Part shown: piece after piece, positions 1-8,445 of the stretch
Layout of the letters: each line of letters begins with the position of its first letter
Numbering within the stretch: the stretch's first letter is position 1
Source: Acidobacteriota bacterium
Lineage (GTDB): Bacteria > Acidobacteriota > Thermoanaerobaculia > Multivoradales > Multivoraceae
Reading direction: 5' to 3'
Assembly: GCA_029263415.1 (NCBI GenBank)
Contig: JAJCXN010000026.1
Span: 1-64,000 of the forward strand
DNA: 64,000 nucleotides
Notes under the pieces: model-generated
Databases searched by the model: none
Told to the model about the DNA's origin: nothing
The model's input: only the letters and a program-made list of their open reading frames with translations
Translations under genes and position numbers: made by a program

Positions 1-16
1 TCGAAAGATCTGCGCC

Positions 17-334
17 GTGGTAGCACGGGGCGATCTCTATTGGATGGAGCTCGACAAGCGGCGACCATGCGTTGTTGTTTCAGCGGAAGAGGTCCTCGGC
101 GTTGAAGTTTGGCAAACACATGTCGTTCCCTTGACATCAAATGTCGATAGAGCCGGCATGGCAGGCAACGTGCTTCTGCACTCCGCGGCGACAGGTCTGC
201 CGAAGGACTCCGTTGCCGTGCCACTCGGTCTCGAGCTGGTTGATCGCTCCTGGCTAAGCGAGAGAATAGGTCAACTGCCCCAAGTTCTTCTAGACGACGT
301 CGATCACGGCCTCCGTCTGGTCTTGGGTCTCTGA
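17..334 (+). CDS. MazF/PemK-like mRNA interferase toxin
   Basis: This is a 105-residue protein of normal MazF length. It opens with RGDLYW, followed by RRPCVVVS and the VVPLTSNV strand. Its second half has TGLPKDSVA and a DRSWLSERIG-LP stretch and ends in a GLRLVLGL tail. This order matches MazF/PemK/Kid toxins, which cleave mRNA in the cytoplasm and are neutralised by a small antitoxin encoded just upstream. The start is GTG at 17. A frame ending in TAG at 21-23 (E-R-S-A-P-W-stop) overlaps this start by 7 bases, the usual antitoxin-toxin overlap, but the antitoxin itself lies off the left edge. The toxin family is well supported. The presence of a partner is inferred. Confidence 0.85.
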   Translation: MVARGDLYWMELDKRRPCVVVSAEEVLGVEVWQTHVVPLTSNVDRAGMAGNVLLHSAATGLPKDSVAVPLGLELVDRSWLSERIGQLPQVLLDDVDHGLRLVLGL

Positions 335-708
335 ACCGCGTCTCGGAAGCGCCGGCGCGCCAAAATCTGATGTGGAGGGGGTCCGGACGCCTTGTAGGGA
401 GTGCCGCTTCCCGTGATCCGTTCGCCTCTCACGGAGGCTATGAAGGCGGAACCAGAGAAGTCCCAATCTTCAGGCACGGTCGCGTGCATGTAAACACTTG
501 CTCCGGTGGCATCAGGGCCGGCGAGCTCACTGAGTCGGAACTCGTACTCCAAACGAACGATCCCGTCTCCACGGTCGGGTGGTCCTGCTAGCAGCTCGAG
601 AACACACCCGTTGAGCAGGAGCAGGAGCCGCGTTGCGATTCGTTCATTGATTTCTGATGACCGGTGCTGGGCGCCTACGGGGCGGGCCGCCCGGCGGGCT
701 CTGCAGAC
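304..708 (-). pseudogene. Probable gene remnant, stop-free but without a good start
   Basis: On the minus strand one frame stays open for 135 codons, from just after a TAG at 709-711 down to a stop at 304. It reads like a real protein: INERIATRLLLLLNG, then VRLEYEFRLSELAG, then VPEDWDFSGSAFIASV. There is no ATG, and the first usable start is a TTG at 552, in the middle of the coherent stretch. It lies on the same strand just downstream of the vWA gene, and its tail overlaps the mazF end by about 30 bases. I do not recognise the family. It is either a decayed gene that lost its 5' end or chance open frame in GC-rich DNA. Confidence 0.35.
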
Positions 709-750
709 CTAGTCTGAAGAGCACCGCCTCCGAGCGCTGGGGCTGGGAGG

Positions 751-3603
751 TCACCGCGCCAACATCAGATCGCGCGCCTTGCCGATCAAATCCGCTAACT
801 CCACGACGCGTCGATCGCCAGGGAACTCTGGGATCAGTTGCTGTGCTTCGAGGAAGAGCGAACTCAAGTCGCCCTCGACGTGGGGTGAGACTCGCAAAAG
901 TTCGGCAAAGCGTGCGGTCAAGGTCGCGAGTCGGAGTGAGGGAGTAGTGCTGGCGAACGTGTCAGTGACTGTGTCGACCTGTACCGTCTCCTGGATCTCG
1001 ACTAGCTCCTGGCTGTCGCTCGGTCGGTAGACCAGGGCGATGGTCGCGAGATCGGCACGGCGTCGTGCCGAAGGATAGAGATCAAGTTCGTAGAGCGCCG
1101 TAACCGCGTGGTCTGCACCGATTTCGCCGCCGTCGGTGTTTTTGTTGCGGAATGCAGCGTCCGGGATATCGCGATTTTCGTAACCCACCAGACGGTACTG
1201 GCGCACTACTGCAGGATCGAAGGTGACTTGCACCCGTGCATCCTTGCCAACAGTTTGCAGCGTGCCGGTGAGGTTCTCGACGAACAAGCGACGCGCTTCT
1301 TCCAACCGGTCGACATAGGCGTAGCGTCCGTCGCCACGGTCGGCCAATCGTTCGAGTAGCTCGTCGTTGTAGTTGCCCATGCCAACACCGACTGCGGTCA
1401 GTTCGATGCCGCGAGCGGCCCAGTGGGCAACGTTGCGGAGTAGGGCTTCAGCGTCGGTGAGGCCAACGTTGGCGACACCGTCTGAAAGTAGAAGGACGCG
1501 ATGGTTCCTGGGGATGCGCTTCCAGTCGTCGTTCGCCAAGAGGTTCTCTGACGCCAGTCGGTAGGCGTGTTCCATGCCCTCTTGCAGGTTGGTTGACCCT
1601 TGCGGAAACAGCCGGTCGATGGTGGAGAGGATCGCTGCCTTCTCGGAGCTGTGCTCGAGCAGGACCTGACCTCGTGAGCCGTAGGTAACGATGGCGACGG
1701 TGTCCCTGGGCGTGAGTTCATCCACCAGCAGCCGCAGCGACTGCTTGACGATCTCGATTCGATTCTCTTGTGCCATTGAGCCTGAAGTGTCGACTAAGAA
1801 GGTCAACGCTGTGGGCTTGCGCTGCTGAGCTGTGATCGACTTTGCTTTGACACCAACCCGTAGCCAGGCGCGACGAGTGTCTCCACTGATGTCTCGGCTG
1901 ACGTCACCGTTGCGGTCCGGCCGTTGGGCAGTTGAGTTGCTGTCAACACTGGGCACGGGGTAGGGCGAGAGAGCGCCCTCAGCCGTGATTGCGAAGTCGC
2001 CGCGACGTGGACCTTCGTCCTTGAAGTCGAGCGCGTTCAGAAACTCTTCGACCCGCACCGACTCTGGCGGCGGTAGCGCCCCCCGATTGAGGTAGCTGCG
2101 AGCGATGGTGTAGGAGCCTGTGTCGACGTCGAGACCGAAGGTGGATTCGGCGTCCTCCTTGGGATCGACGAACGGCGAGATGCCGAAGTCACGGAAGTTC
2201 ATTGCGTCGAACTCGGCCAGGGGACGGCGGGGCTGTCCGACGGCATGCCTTGGGTTGACATCGCTGGCGGCGGCATCGGCAACGAAGATCTTTTCGTGGT
2301 CGCCGGAGGCGGCTTCTTTGAGCGATTTGCGCAGGTTCGCCCGACTGGAAATGGGCTCTCCTGGCGCTGGAGGCCGCTTGAATCGAAGCGCGGGCGCGTT
2401 CTTCGTCTCGCTCGGCTTGACGCTGACCGGGCGGGGAGCTGCCGGAGGTGGCGCTGGAGCCGCTGATGCCGCGGCTCCACTTGGCTCCCGAAAGACTGCT
2501 TGTTGACCGCTTTCGCTACCTCCGACATTGACACGATCTACCGGCACCCCGGGCGTCTGGTTGAGTACCGCCCAGGAGTCACGTTTGGTTGGGATCTTGT
2601 CGAGTTCGGCCTGCGTGATCTGAGCTCCTTGCGTGAGCTTTTTCTCGTCCAGGAGTGGGGCTTCGGAGGTGACACTGAGGGACTCCTTCGCAGGAGCGTC
2701 GTGAGGAGCCGGTGGTTCCCGTTCGGGAGAAGGCGTTGTCCCTCTCCTGCCGGGCTCGCTTGCGGCCCCTTTGCTTTTCACCGCGGAGAGGTATCCGAGT
2801 GCACGGAGGTTGCGGACCTCTTCGGCCTTGAGGCCGCTGGGATCTGCGGGCAGTTGACTGGTTGGAGCGATTCCTGCGCTCTCTTCCACGAGGGCGCTCT
2901 TGTCACCAGCGGTTTTTGCCGTCCTGGGCGAATCTGGCTTTGTCTCGGTGGCGGGACGGAGGCCGCGTGGAAGCCGTTGTTGCCGCTGGCGCATTTCTTC
3001 GGCGCCCTCCGAGGGCGTTTCAGAATCGCCAGGCACTTCAGCGAACTGGTCGAAGTCGTAGAAGTTCGGAGACGCGCCAGTGGCGCGCATGTCGGTGATC
3101 GAAACACCGTCGACGAAGAAGTCGCTCTGGTCGCCCCCAGCCGGGGTGAGCATCTCGTCATCGGTCGGCGCGCCCTCCTCGCGGGCGGTCTCCGCCTGTA
3201 GAACCGAAGTGCCTCGATCACTTGTCTCAAGGTCAGAATTCATGAGTTTGACGTTCTGGACCTGTGCCGTTGCATCTGCCAGAACCCCACTCGACGGCTC
3301 TTGCGCTACCGGCCCGTCCGGCAAGCCCATCCGCGACAAGAACCAGCCGGCGCCGACGACCGTCAAGATCGCTGCTGCCGCTCGCAAAGATGGTGACTGC
3401 CACCAGTTCGGCCGCGCTCGTTCGAAGGGAGCGATTGCTGGTTCTTGATCCCAGACCTCTTCATCAACTGCGTTGGCAAGATCGTCCTGGAGTCTGTCCA
3501 GCAGATCGGCAGGTGGCGAGAACGCTTGAACTGCATGCAGCTCGCGTTCGACCGCGTCATTGCGTTGCTTATCGTGATCCTGAGGGGTACTGGTGCTATT
3601 CAT
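751..3603 (-). CDS. Membrane anti-sigma-like protein with von Willebrand A (YfbK-type) domain
   Basis: This 950-residue protein has several parts. Residues 1-70 are a cytoplasmic segment resembling the sigma-binding end of an anti-sigma factor, with one membrane helix at about 71-90. A long Pro/Ala-rich linker runs from 95 to 460. A YfbK-type region (STFGLDVDTGSYTIARSYL, VRVEEFLNALDF) starts near 465. The vWA domain has an intact MIDAS motif DTSGS at 605-609 plus STNLQEG and LLLSDGVANVG. A YfbK/DUF3520-like C-terminus follows. It overlaps the upstream sigma gene as ATGA, so the two are translationally coupled. I infer that it tethers or senses for that sigma factor. The linker carries TonB-plug-like pieces at 162-190 and 308-371 and an LRALGYLS motif near 266, none of which belongs to known vWA proteins. 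Confidence 0.85.
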   Translation of the reverse strand: MNSTSTPQDHDKQRNDAVERELHAVQAFSPPADLLDRLQDDLANAVDEEVWDQEPAIAPFERARPNWWQSPSLRAAAAILTVVGAGWFLSRMGLPDGPVAQEPSSGVLADATAQVQNVKLMNSDLETSDRGTSVLQAETAREEGAPTDDEMLTPAGGDQSDFFVDGVSITDMRATGASPNFYDFDQFAEVPGDSETPSEGAEEMRQRQQRLPRGLRPATETKPDSPRTAKTAGDKSALVEESAGIAPTSQLPADPSGLKAEEVRNLRALGYLSAVKSKGAASEPGRRGTTPSPEREPPAPHDAPAKESLSVTSEAPLLDEKKLTQGAQITQAELDKIPTKRDSWAVLNQTPGVPVDRVNVGGSESGQQAVFREPSGAAASAAPAPPPAAPRPVSVKPSETKNAPALRFKRPPAPGEPISSRANLRKSLKEAASGDHEKIFVADAAASDVNPRHAVGQPRRPLAEFDAMNFRDFGISPFVDPKEDAESTFGLDVDTGSYTIARSYLNRGALPPPESVRVEEFLNALDFKDEGPRRGDFAITAEGALSPYPVPSVDSNSTAQRPDRNGDVSRDISGDTRRAWLRVGVKAKSITAQQRKPTALTFLVDTSGSMAQENRIEIVKQSLRLLVDELTPRDTVAIVTYGSRGQVLLEHSSEKAAILSTIDRLFPQGSTNLQEGMEHAYRLASENLLANDDWKRIPRNHRVLLLSDGVANVGLTDAEALLRNVAHWAARGIELTAVGVGMGNYNDELLERLADRGDGRYAYVDRLEEARRLFVENLTGTLQTVGKDARVQVTFDPAVVRQYRLVGYENRDIPDAAFRNKNTDGGEIGADHAVTALYELDLYPSARRRADLATIALVYRPSDSQELVEIQETVQVDTVTDTFASTTPSLRLATLTARFAELLRVSPHVEGDLSSLFLEAQQLIPEFPGDRRVVELADLIGKARDLMLAR

Positions 3604-4208
3604 GATGCTGTGCCTCCGACGCAGGAGATGGACTTAAGCGAATTCGGTTCGATATCGAGGGCCTTGCCGAGCGTTGAAAGGGCGTTGCGGATCCGTTTTC
3701 GGATGGCGACCGCGCTGACTTGCTCTAGGTTGGCGATCTCGGAGGTGGATAGTTCGCCCCAGAACTTGGCGGTGACTGCGAGCCGTTGTCGGTCGGGCAG
3801 GGCGACCACCGCGCTGCGAAGGCGATCCTCCGACTCGTGTCGACTGATTCGGTGAAGGGCGCCTTCGGCCACTTCCTGTTGCGACTCGAGCTCAGCGGTG
3901 TCCACCGAATAGACGAGGTGTGGGCGACGGATGTGATTGAGGAATGTGGTGTAGGCGATGCGGTACATCCAACTCGAGAACGATGACTCGGCCCGAAAGC
4001 TCCGTAACGAGGTCCAAGCGCGCTTGAATGCGTCTTGGGTCAGGTCGGCGGCAAGGTCGTCGTTGCCGGTGAGCTTGACCAGTGTGCGATAGACCTGGGT
4101 GTAGTTACGTTCGATCAGGCGGTTGCCCGCCGCGCGATCGCCGTCGAGAAGAGCTAGGACCAGATCGCGGTCCGACGGCTCAGTAGATGGATTTGCGTCC
4201 GGCGTCAT
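3600..4208 (-). CDS. ECF RNA polymerase sigma factor
   Basis: This sigma-70 family protein of about 202 residues redirects RNA polymerase to a stress or envelope regulon. Region 2 is visible as LAADLTQDAFKRAW, followed by FSSWMYRIAYTTFLNHIRR. Region 4 is LPDRQRLAVTAKFWGELSTSEIA with the DNA-reading helix VSAVAIRKRIRNAL. ATG at 4208 is chosen because GGAG stands nine bases upstream and the DRDLVLALLDGD core begins shortly after. A GTG at 4262 would add 18 residues but lies inside its own AGGAGGTG. The gene ends inside the start of the vWA protein (ATGA, 3600-3603), the arrangement expected for a sigma and anti-sigma pair. The target promoters are not identifiable from the sequence. Confidence 0.9.
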   Translation of the reverse strand: MTPDANPSTEPSDRDLVLALLDGDRAAGNRLIERNYTQVYRTLVKLTGNDDLAADLTQDAFKRAWTSLRSFRAESSFSSWMYRIAYTTFLNHIRRPHLVYSVDTAELESQQEVAEGALHRISRHESEDRLRSAVVALPDRQRLAVTAKFWGELSTSEIANLEQVSAVAIRKRIRNALSTLGKALDIEPNSLKSISCVGGTAS

Positions 4209-4379
4209 GGTTGGAAACTCCAACAGCGCCGTTGCGTCCGATGTTTCGCCTTCACTGCCCACCTCCTAAGTTGCGGACTAGCTCCAAGGCGCTGGTGCAC
4301 TCCTTGACTGCTAAGTCCGTTTCCCAGTTAGACACTCAACCGTGCGAAGCCGAAACCCTGCTCCAGAAGATTTTTGAAA

Positions 4380-5687
4380 CTAGTTCGCTGGTGCGCTACG
4401 CAACCACGTGAAGCCAGCCGTTTCGTCGAGCAAGAGCGGGGTGACTGCGACCACGCTGCCGTCGGTGAGTACGGCGATGGGGAAGTATTCGCCGCCGGTA
4501 TCGCGTACGGACACCATCTCTTCACCGTTCATGCGCTGGGCAAACAGGTCGAGCTTGAGTGGTTCGCTCAGCTGGGCGCTAGGTGGGCCTGCCGCCGGCA
4601 TCGCGATGCGCGCCACCCTCGCGACCAAAGCGTCTCCACTGTTCTCGAACCAGCTCGCGGCCAGCACGCTGGGCGTACCGCTGCTGACGGCCAAGAAGGG
4701 GAAGAAGACGCGTTCTTGAGCTTCGGTGATCGTCCAGCGCTCCCAAGTGGCACCCAGGTCCTTGGAGCGGGCCAGAAACGCAGTGGTTCCCTCACCCCAG
4801 AAGTGGAACAAAGCACCATTGGTGTCGAAAGCGAGCGGCTCGACCCAGCGTTGGTAGACACTGAACTCCTCTGGCTTGGTCGGCCAGCGCGGCGCTCCCG
4901 GTAGTGGGCGCTGTTGCCAGCTGGCGCCGCCGTCGCTGCTGGTGACGATCAGATCGACGCCCTCGTCGTAGCGATTAGCGGAGGCCGACATCGGCGAGAT
5001 GCGCACCGCCAGTTCCCCATTGGGACCTGTCGCCAGGTGGCTCGAACCGCCAGCGGGGTGAATTCGCGGCTGCTCCTGCCAAGTGACGCCACGGTCTTCG
5101 CTACGTGCATATGACACACCCGCGCCGTCGTTCCAGACGGCGTGTGCGGTTGCATCTGGAGTGATCGCCACCCACGGCCGATCGTCAAACTCGGTTTCGG
5201 AGAGCAAGGTCCATTGCCAGCTCTCGCCGATGTCGTGACTCACGCCCATGGCGATGTGAGTACCTTTGAAGGTGGTCCGGCTAAATCCCATGGTGGCGAA
5301 GTAGAGCGTCCCGTTGGGACCAACTGCCAGATCGACATCGGAATTGCCGATGGCTCCATCTTCAGCCGTGCCCAGGTTGACTGGGTCCCAACTAGCTCCC
5401 TCATCGGTGCTCTTGTAAAGCTGGGGAACCTGCAAGGGGTGGCTTTGATCTGCTGTTTGCGAGCCGTAGCCGGAAACGAACAGGGTGCCGCTGGGGTGCT
5501 CAACGAGAGCCGGTTCGCGCACGACGCCGACCGTGTGGTGTGTTGGTGGTGCGAGCAGGAGCTGAGTGGATCCCGCCTCTGAAACGGGCGTGATCTCTGG
5601 TTCATCAGCGGCGCAAGCAATGTTCAGGACTGACATCGCGGCTACCAGGGTGAAGGAGGCCATGCATCTGCGGTGTGGAATCTTCAT
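4380..5687 (-). CDS. Asp-box (BNR, sialidase-like) beta-propeller lipoprotein
   Basis: The protein has 435 residues from ATG 5687. That start gives a clean lipoprotein signal ending LNIAC, whereas the longer open frame adds 28 residues with no signal character. At least five Asp-box motifs of the S-x-D-x-G-x-S/T-W form are visible (STDEGASW, SHDIGESW, SEDRGVTW, SSDGGASW, SKDLGATW), which build a six- or seven-bladed propeller as in sialidases and photosystem-assembly-like BNR proteins. I do not see the arginine triad needed to call a sialidase, so the substrate is unknown. It probably sits on the outer membrane or periplasmic side. Divergent from the downstream MFS gene, with 112 bases between the two starts. 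Confidence 0.75.
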   Translation of the reverse strand: MKIPHRRCMASFTLVAAMSVLNIACAADEPEITPVSEAGSTQLLLAPPTHHTVGVVREPALVEHPSGTLFVSGYGSQTADQSHPLQVPQLYKSTDEGASWDPVNLGTAEDGAIGNSDVDLAVGPNGTLYFATMGFSRTTFKGTHIAMGVSHDIGESWQWTLLSETEFDDRPWVAITPDATAHAVWNDGAGVSYARSEDRGVTWQEQPRIHPAGGSSHLATGPNGELAVRISPMSASANRYDEGVDLIVTSSDGGASWQQRPLPGAPRWPTKPEEFSVYQRWVEPLAFDTNGALFHFWGEGTTAFLARSKDLGATWERWTITEAQERVFFPFLAVSSGTPSVLAASWFENSGDALVARVARIAMPAAGPPSAQLSEPLKLDLFAQRMNGEEMVSVRDTGGEYFPIAVLTDGSVVAVTPLLLDETAGFTWLRSAPAN

Positions 5688-5799
5688 CCCACCAAAATAG
5701 CAGAGCCTCGCTTCAAACCAAGCATACAGACCTCGGAGACGAGGAACTGGTAGCTTCAACCGGTACTCCAAACGAAATTCTGCAAAGAGGCCGCCGACG

Positions 5800-7071
5800 A
5801 TGAAACCGCCCTTCCGACGTTTGTCGATGATGATGCTCCTGCAATACGCCGTCTGGGGTGTGTGGCTGCCGATCTTGACGCGCTATCTACAAGCACCGCT
5901 CGAATCGGGAGGCCTCGGTTTCACACCGTCTCAGGTCGGTTGGATAGCCGGGCTGGGTGGCTCGATTGGCGCGCTGACCGCTCCATGGATCGCGGGCCAG
6001 TTCGCTGATCGCTATTTTCCGACGCAGAAGTTCCTCGCCTGTTTGCTCTTGATCGGTGGAGTCGCCAAGATCATCACCGCTTACCAGACGAGTTTCGGCG
6101 CCTGGCTGGTGTTGTCCGCTGTGTACAGCGTTGCCTACATGCCGACCCTCGCGTTGTCCAATTCGATGGCCTTTGCGCACCTCGATGACGCCAACCGTCA
6201 GTTTCCCTTCGTTCGGGTCTGGGGGACCATCGGCTGGATCTTGGCGAGCTGGCTGTTCCCGCTGTTTTGGCTGTTGACCGACATCCGCTTGCAGGCAATG
6301 CCGCCGTTCTACACTGGGACCGAGGTCGCAGGTGTCACAGGGCGGCTGGGCGACGCCTTGATCGTCTCCGGCGTGCTGTCGATCCTCTATGCGCTCTATT
6401 GCTTGACTTTGCCGCACACGCCGCCAAAGCGCGACGCGGTGCAAGCGCTCGCTTTCAAGAAGGCTTTCGGTTTGCTGCGTCGCCGCTCCTTCTTGGTGCT
6501 GGTTCTCGCTAGCCTGCCGATCGCGATCATTCATCAGATCTACTTTATTCAGACCGGACCGTTCTTCGGTGATGTGCTCGGGCTTCAGGACAGCCAGATC
6601 GGCCCTGCAATGACCATTGGCCAGTTCGCTGAGATCGCGGTGATGATGCTGACCGGATGGATGCTCTCCAAGCTCGGCTTCCGCTGGGTGATCACGCTGG
6701 GCGCGTTGGCCTACTGTGTTCGCTACGCGATCTTCGCTAGCGCTGCGGAGCTACCCACAGGGTTTGTGGTCAGTAGCCAGTTGTTGCACGGACTCTGCTA
6801 TGCCTGCTTCTTTGCAGCAGCCTTCATCTACGTCGACCGCATCGCCGATGCAGACATCAGGAACTCTGCGCAGACGGTCTTCGGCATCATTATTCTTGGG
6901 CTCGGTCCTGTGCTGTCGAGCACCTTCCTCAGTTGGTTGTCGGGTGTGCTCCCGGAATCCCAATACGCGATTGACTACTCGGGGCTGTGGTGGGTGTGCT
7001 CGCTGGTGGGTCTCGGGACCGCGGTGTTCGTTGCTCTCTTCTTCCGTGATGAGACGATGGAGCAGGCGTGA
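5800..7071 (+). CDS. MFS transporter of the NupG-like nucleoside:H+ symporter family
   Basis: This is a 423-residue inner-membrane protein with about 12 hydrophobic segments. The opening (RLSMMMLLQYAVWGVWLPILTRYL), the GFTPSQVGWI loop, the FADRYFPTQKFLA loop and FPFVRVWGTIGWI are typical of the NupG/XapB branch of the major facilitator superfamily, which imports nucleosides with protons. Homologues of this branch in soil and marine bacteria may carry other substrates, so nucleoside uptake is an inference from family. The stop overlaps the GTG start of the next gene (GTGA), so the two are probably co-translated. No purine or pyrimidine salvage gene is adjacent. Confidence 0.85.
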   Translation: MKPPFRRLSMMMLLQYAVWGVWLPILTRYLQAPLESGGLGFTPSQVGWIAGLGGSIGALTAPWIAGQFADRYFPTQKFLACLLLIGGVAKIITAYQTSFGAWLVLSAVYSVAYMPTLALSNSMAFAHLDDANRQFPFVRVWGTIGWILASWLFPLFWLLTDIRLQAMPPFYTGTEVAGVTGRLGDALIVSGVLSILYALYCLTLPHTPPKRDAVQALAFKKAFGLLRRRSFLVLVLASLPIAIIHQIYFIQTGPFFGDVLGLQDSQIGPAMTIGQFAEIAVMMLTGWMLSKLGFRWVITLGALAYCVRYAIFASAAELPTGFVVSSQLLHGLCYACFFAAAFIYVDRIADADIRNSAQTVFGIIILGLGPVLSSTFLSWLSGVLPESQYAIDYSGLWWVCSLVGLGTAVFVALFFRDETMEQA

Positions 7072-7481
7072 ACTCGGAATCGCAGCGCCGCTGTGGAACT
7101 TGCCTGTGCGGTGAAAACCGATTCGAGGTTGCCGGGCACATCAAGGGGATCGGCCAATGTCACTGCTCGAAGTGTCGGAAGGTGTCGGGCACGGGTGGCA
7201 ACGCAGTCTTCTTGGTGCCAGTGCCACGGTTCAGATGGTTGAGCGAGGACGTCAAGAGGAAGCAGTTTCAGCTGCAGTCAGGGTGGCGTACGTGTCGCTG
7301 CACGGAGTGCGGCAGTCCGCTGCCCGAGAGTCACGATGGCAAGCGGTTCTGGGTTCAGGCGGGTTTGATGGATGAACCGTTGAACACGAAGATCAAGACT
7401 CACATCTTCTGTGGATCTCGGGCGGATTGGGATCAAGAGGCCAACGACGCTCGGCACTTTGACGAGATGATGCTCTCGTGA
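7068..7481 (+). CDS. GFA-family zinc protein (CENP-V/formaldehyde-activating fold)
   Basis: This 137-residue protein carries the full cysteine pattern of the GFA fold: CGTCLCG, then CHCSKCRKVSG, then CRCTECGSPL. In this family one zinc is structural and a second sits at a possible catalytic site. The founding member speeds the reaction of glutathione with formaldehyde, but most homologues have no proven reaction, so I keep the call at family level. The gene begins with GTG inside the TGA of the upstream transporter gene, implying translational coupling. The length is normal for the family and all cysteines are present. Confidence 0.88.
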   Translation: MNSESQRRCGTCLCGENRFEVAGHIKGIGQCHCSKCRKVSGTGGNAVFLVPVPRFRWLSEDVKRKQFQLQSGWRTCRCTECGSPLPESHDGKRFWVQAGLMDEPLNTKIKTHIFCGSRADWDQEANDARHFDEMMLS

Positions 7482-7515
7482 TCTTTGCGTCACTGCTAGT
7501 GAGGAGTCCCGGGTT

Positions 7516-7764
7516 ATGGCGCGGGAGAACTCTGTGATCTGGGCCGCCGTCGCTGGTCTGGTCGTTGTGGTGCTGATTCTGCTGGAAGGTAGGCGCCAGA
7601 CCAAGAAGTACGGCCCGCCGTCCGGATCTGTATCAGGAATCGGCTCCGCGATGCTGGAGCTTCAGAAGGTGCTAGAGCCAGACAAGAAGACAGAGATCTT
7701 GCTCGCCGTTGAGGAGGAATCTGAGACCGCAGAGGCGGGCGAGCCGCCTACACCGCAACCTTAG
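7516..7764 (+). CDS. Small single-pass membrane protein, unknown function
   Basis: This 82-residue protein has an N-terminal hydrophobic helix (IWAAVAGLVVVVLILLEG) followed by a basic RRQTKK stretch, which predicts N-out, C-in topology, and then an acidic, soluble tail rich in Glu and Pro. A good ribosome site (GAGGAG at 7501-7506) stands nine bases before ATG 7516, which argues that it is real. It lies 34 bases after the GFA gene and may belong to the same transcript. The 3' end nearly meets the convergent msrA-like gene. I do not recognise a family. Confidence 0.65.
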   Translation: MARENSVIWAAVAGLVVVVLILLEGRRQTKKYGPPSGSVSGIGSAMLELQKVLEPDKKTEILLAVEEESETAEAGEPPTPQP

Positions 7765-7767
7765 GTA

Positions 7768-8445
7768 CTAGTGGCCGCCGCTCTCCTTGAGCAGGTCGGG
7801 TCGCTTGGCTTGAAAGCGCTTGAAACGGGGTACCGAGACCCCTCGGATGTAGGGTTGGTTCGGATTCTTGTGCTCGTAGTCTTGGTGATATTCCTCGCCG
7901 CGCCAGAACTTCTCGAACTCGGTGATTTCGGCCGCGATGGGATCCTGGTACTGACCGGACGTCTCAAGTGCTGCCTTTGCTTGCTCTGCGACGGTCTTCT
8001 CTTCGGCCGAGCTGTAGAAGATGATGGAACGGTACTGGGGCCCGCGATCGGGACCCTGGCCGTTCACTTGAGTCGGGTTCTGGGAGGCAAAGAACACATC
8101 GACCAGCTGGGCGAACGAAACCACGCTTGCGTCATAGTAGACCTGGACGGCTTCTGAGTGCGAGGTGGCACCGCGAGCAACGTCGTTGTAAGTCGGATTC
8201 TGCTCGGTGCCGCCCGCGTATCCCGAGACTGCCTCATAGACACCTTTGACACTCTCGTAGATCGACTCAACGCACCAGAAGCAGCCAGAGGCGAAGGTGG
8301 CGACACTTGCGTTCTTGGGAATGTCCTTTTCAGCGGGAACTGAGTTGCCGGCCGAAGCAGGGACGCAGCTGACCGCCAAGCCCACCAGAAGGATCGCGGT
8401 GAGGAACTGGCGCGGTACCGAGCGCGAGGAAGTGGAACTGGTCAT
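7768..8445 (-). CDS. msrA: Exported peptide methionine sulfoxide reductase A
   Basis: The enzyme reduces methionine-S-sulfoxide in proteins. It has 225 residues, with an N-terminal export signal (FLTAILLVGLAVSC) and the mature MsrA core from about residue 47. The catalytic motif GCFWC (54-58) is intact, followed by VSGYAGG, HSEAVQVYYD, the GPQYRSIIFY strand and EEYHQDY, all hallmark MsrA elements. The marginal lipobox around Cys27 means it could be a lipoprotein or be cleaved by signal peptidase I. Either way it acts outside the cytoplasm, unlike E. coli MsrA. No MsrB domain is fused or adjacent. Confidence 0.95.
   Translation of the reverse strand: MTSSTSSRSVPRQFLTAILLVGLAVSCVPASAGNSVPAEKDIPKNASVATFASGCFWCVESIYESVKGVYEAVSGYAGGTEQNPTYNDVARGATSHSEAVQVYYDASVVSFAQLVDVFFASQNPTQVNGQGPDRGPQYRSIIFYSSAEEKTVAEQAKAALETSGQYQDPIAAEITEFEKFWRGEEYHQDYEHKNPNQPYIRGVSVPRFKRFQAKRPDLLKESGGH

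Noticed and set aside
2500-3201. 233-residue plus-strand frame opposite the vWA linker
   Set aside because: It is antisense to the Pro/Ala-rich linker, with no ribosome site and no recognisable domain.
4380-5687. Sialidase call for the Asp-box propeller
   Set aside because: Asp-box repeats alone also occur in non-sialidase propellers, and the arginine triad and Tyr/Glu pair could not be placed.
5887-6534. 215-residue minus-strand frame opposite the NupG-like transporter
   Set aside because: It is a Gln/Arg/Asp-rich shadow of membrane helices, as is typical for antisense of hydrophobic coding sequence.
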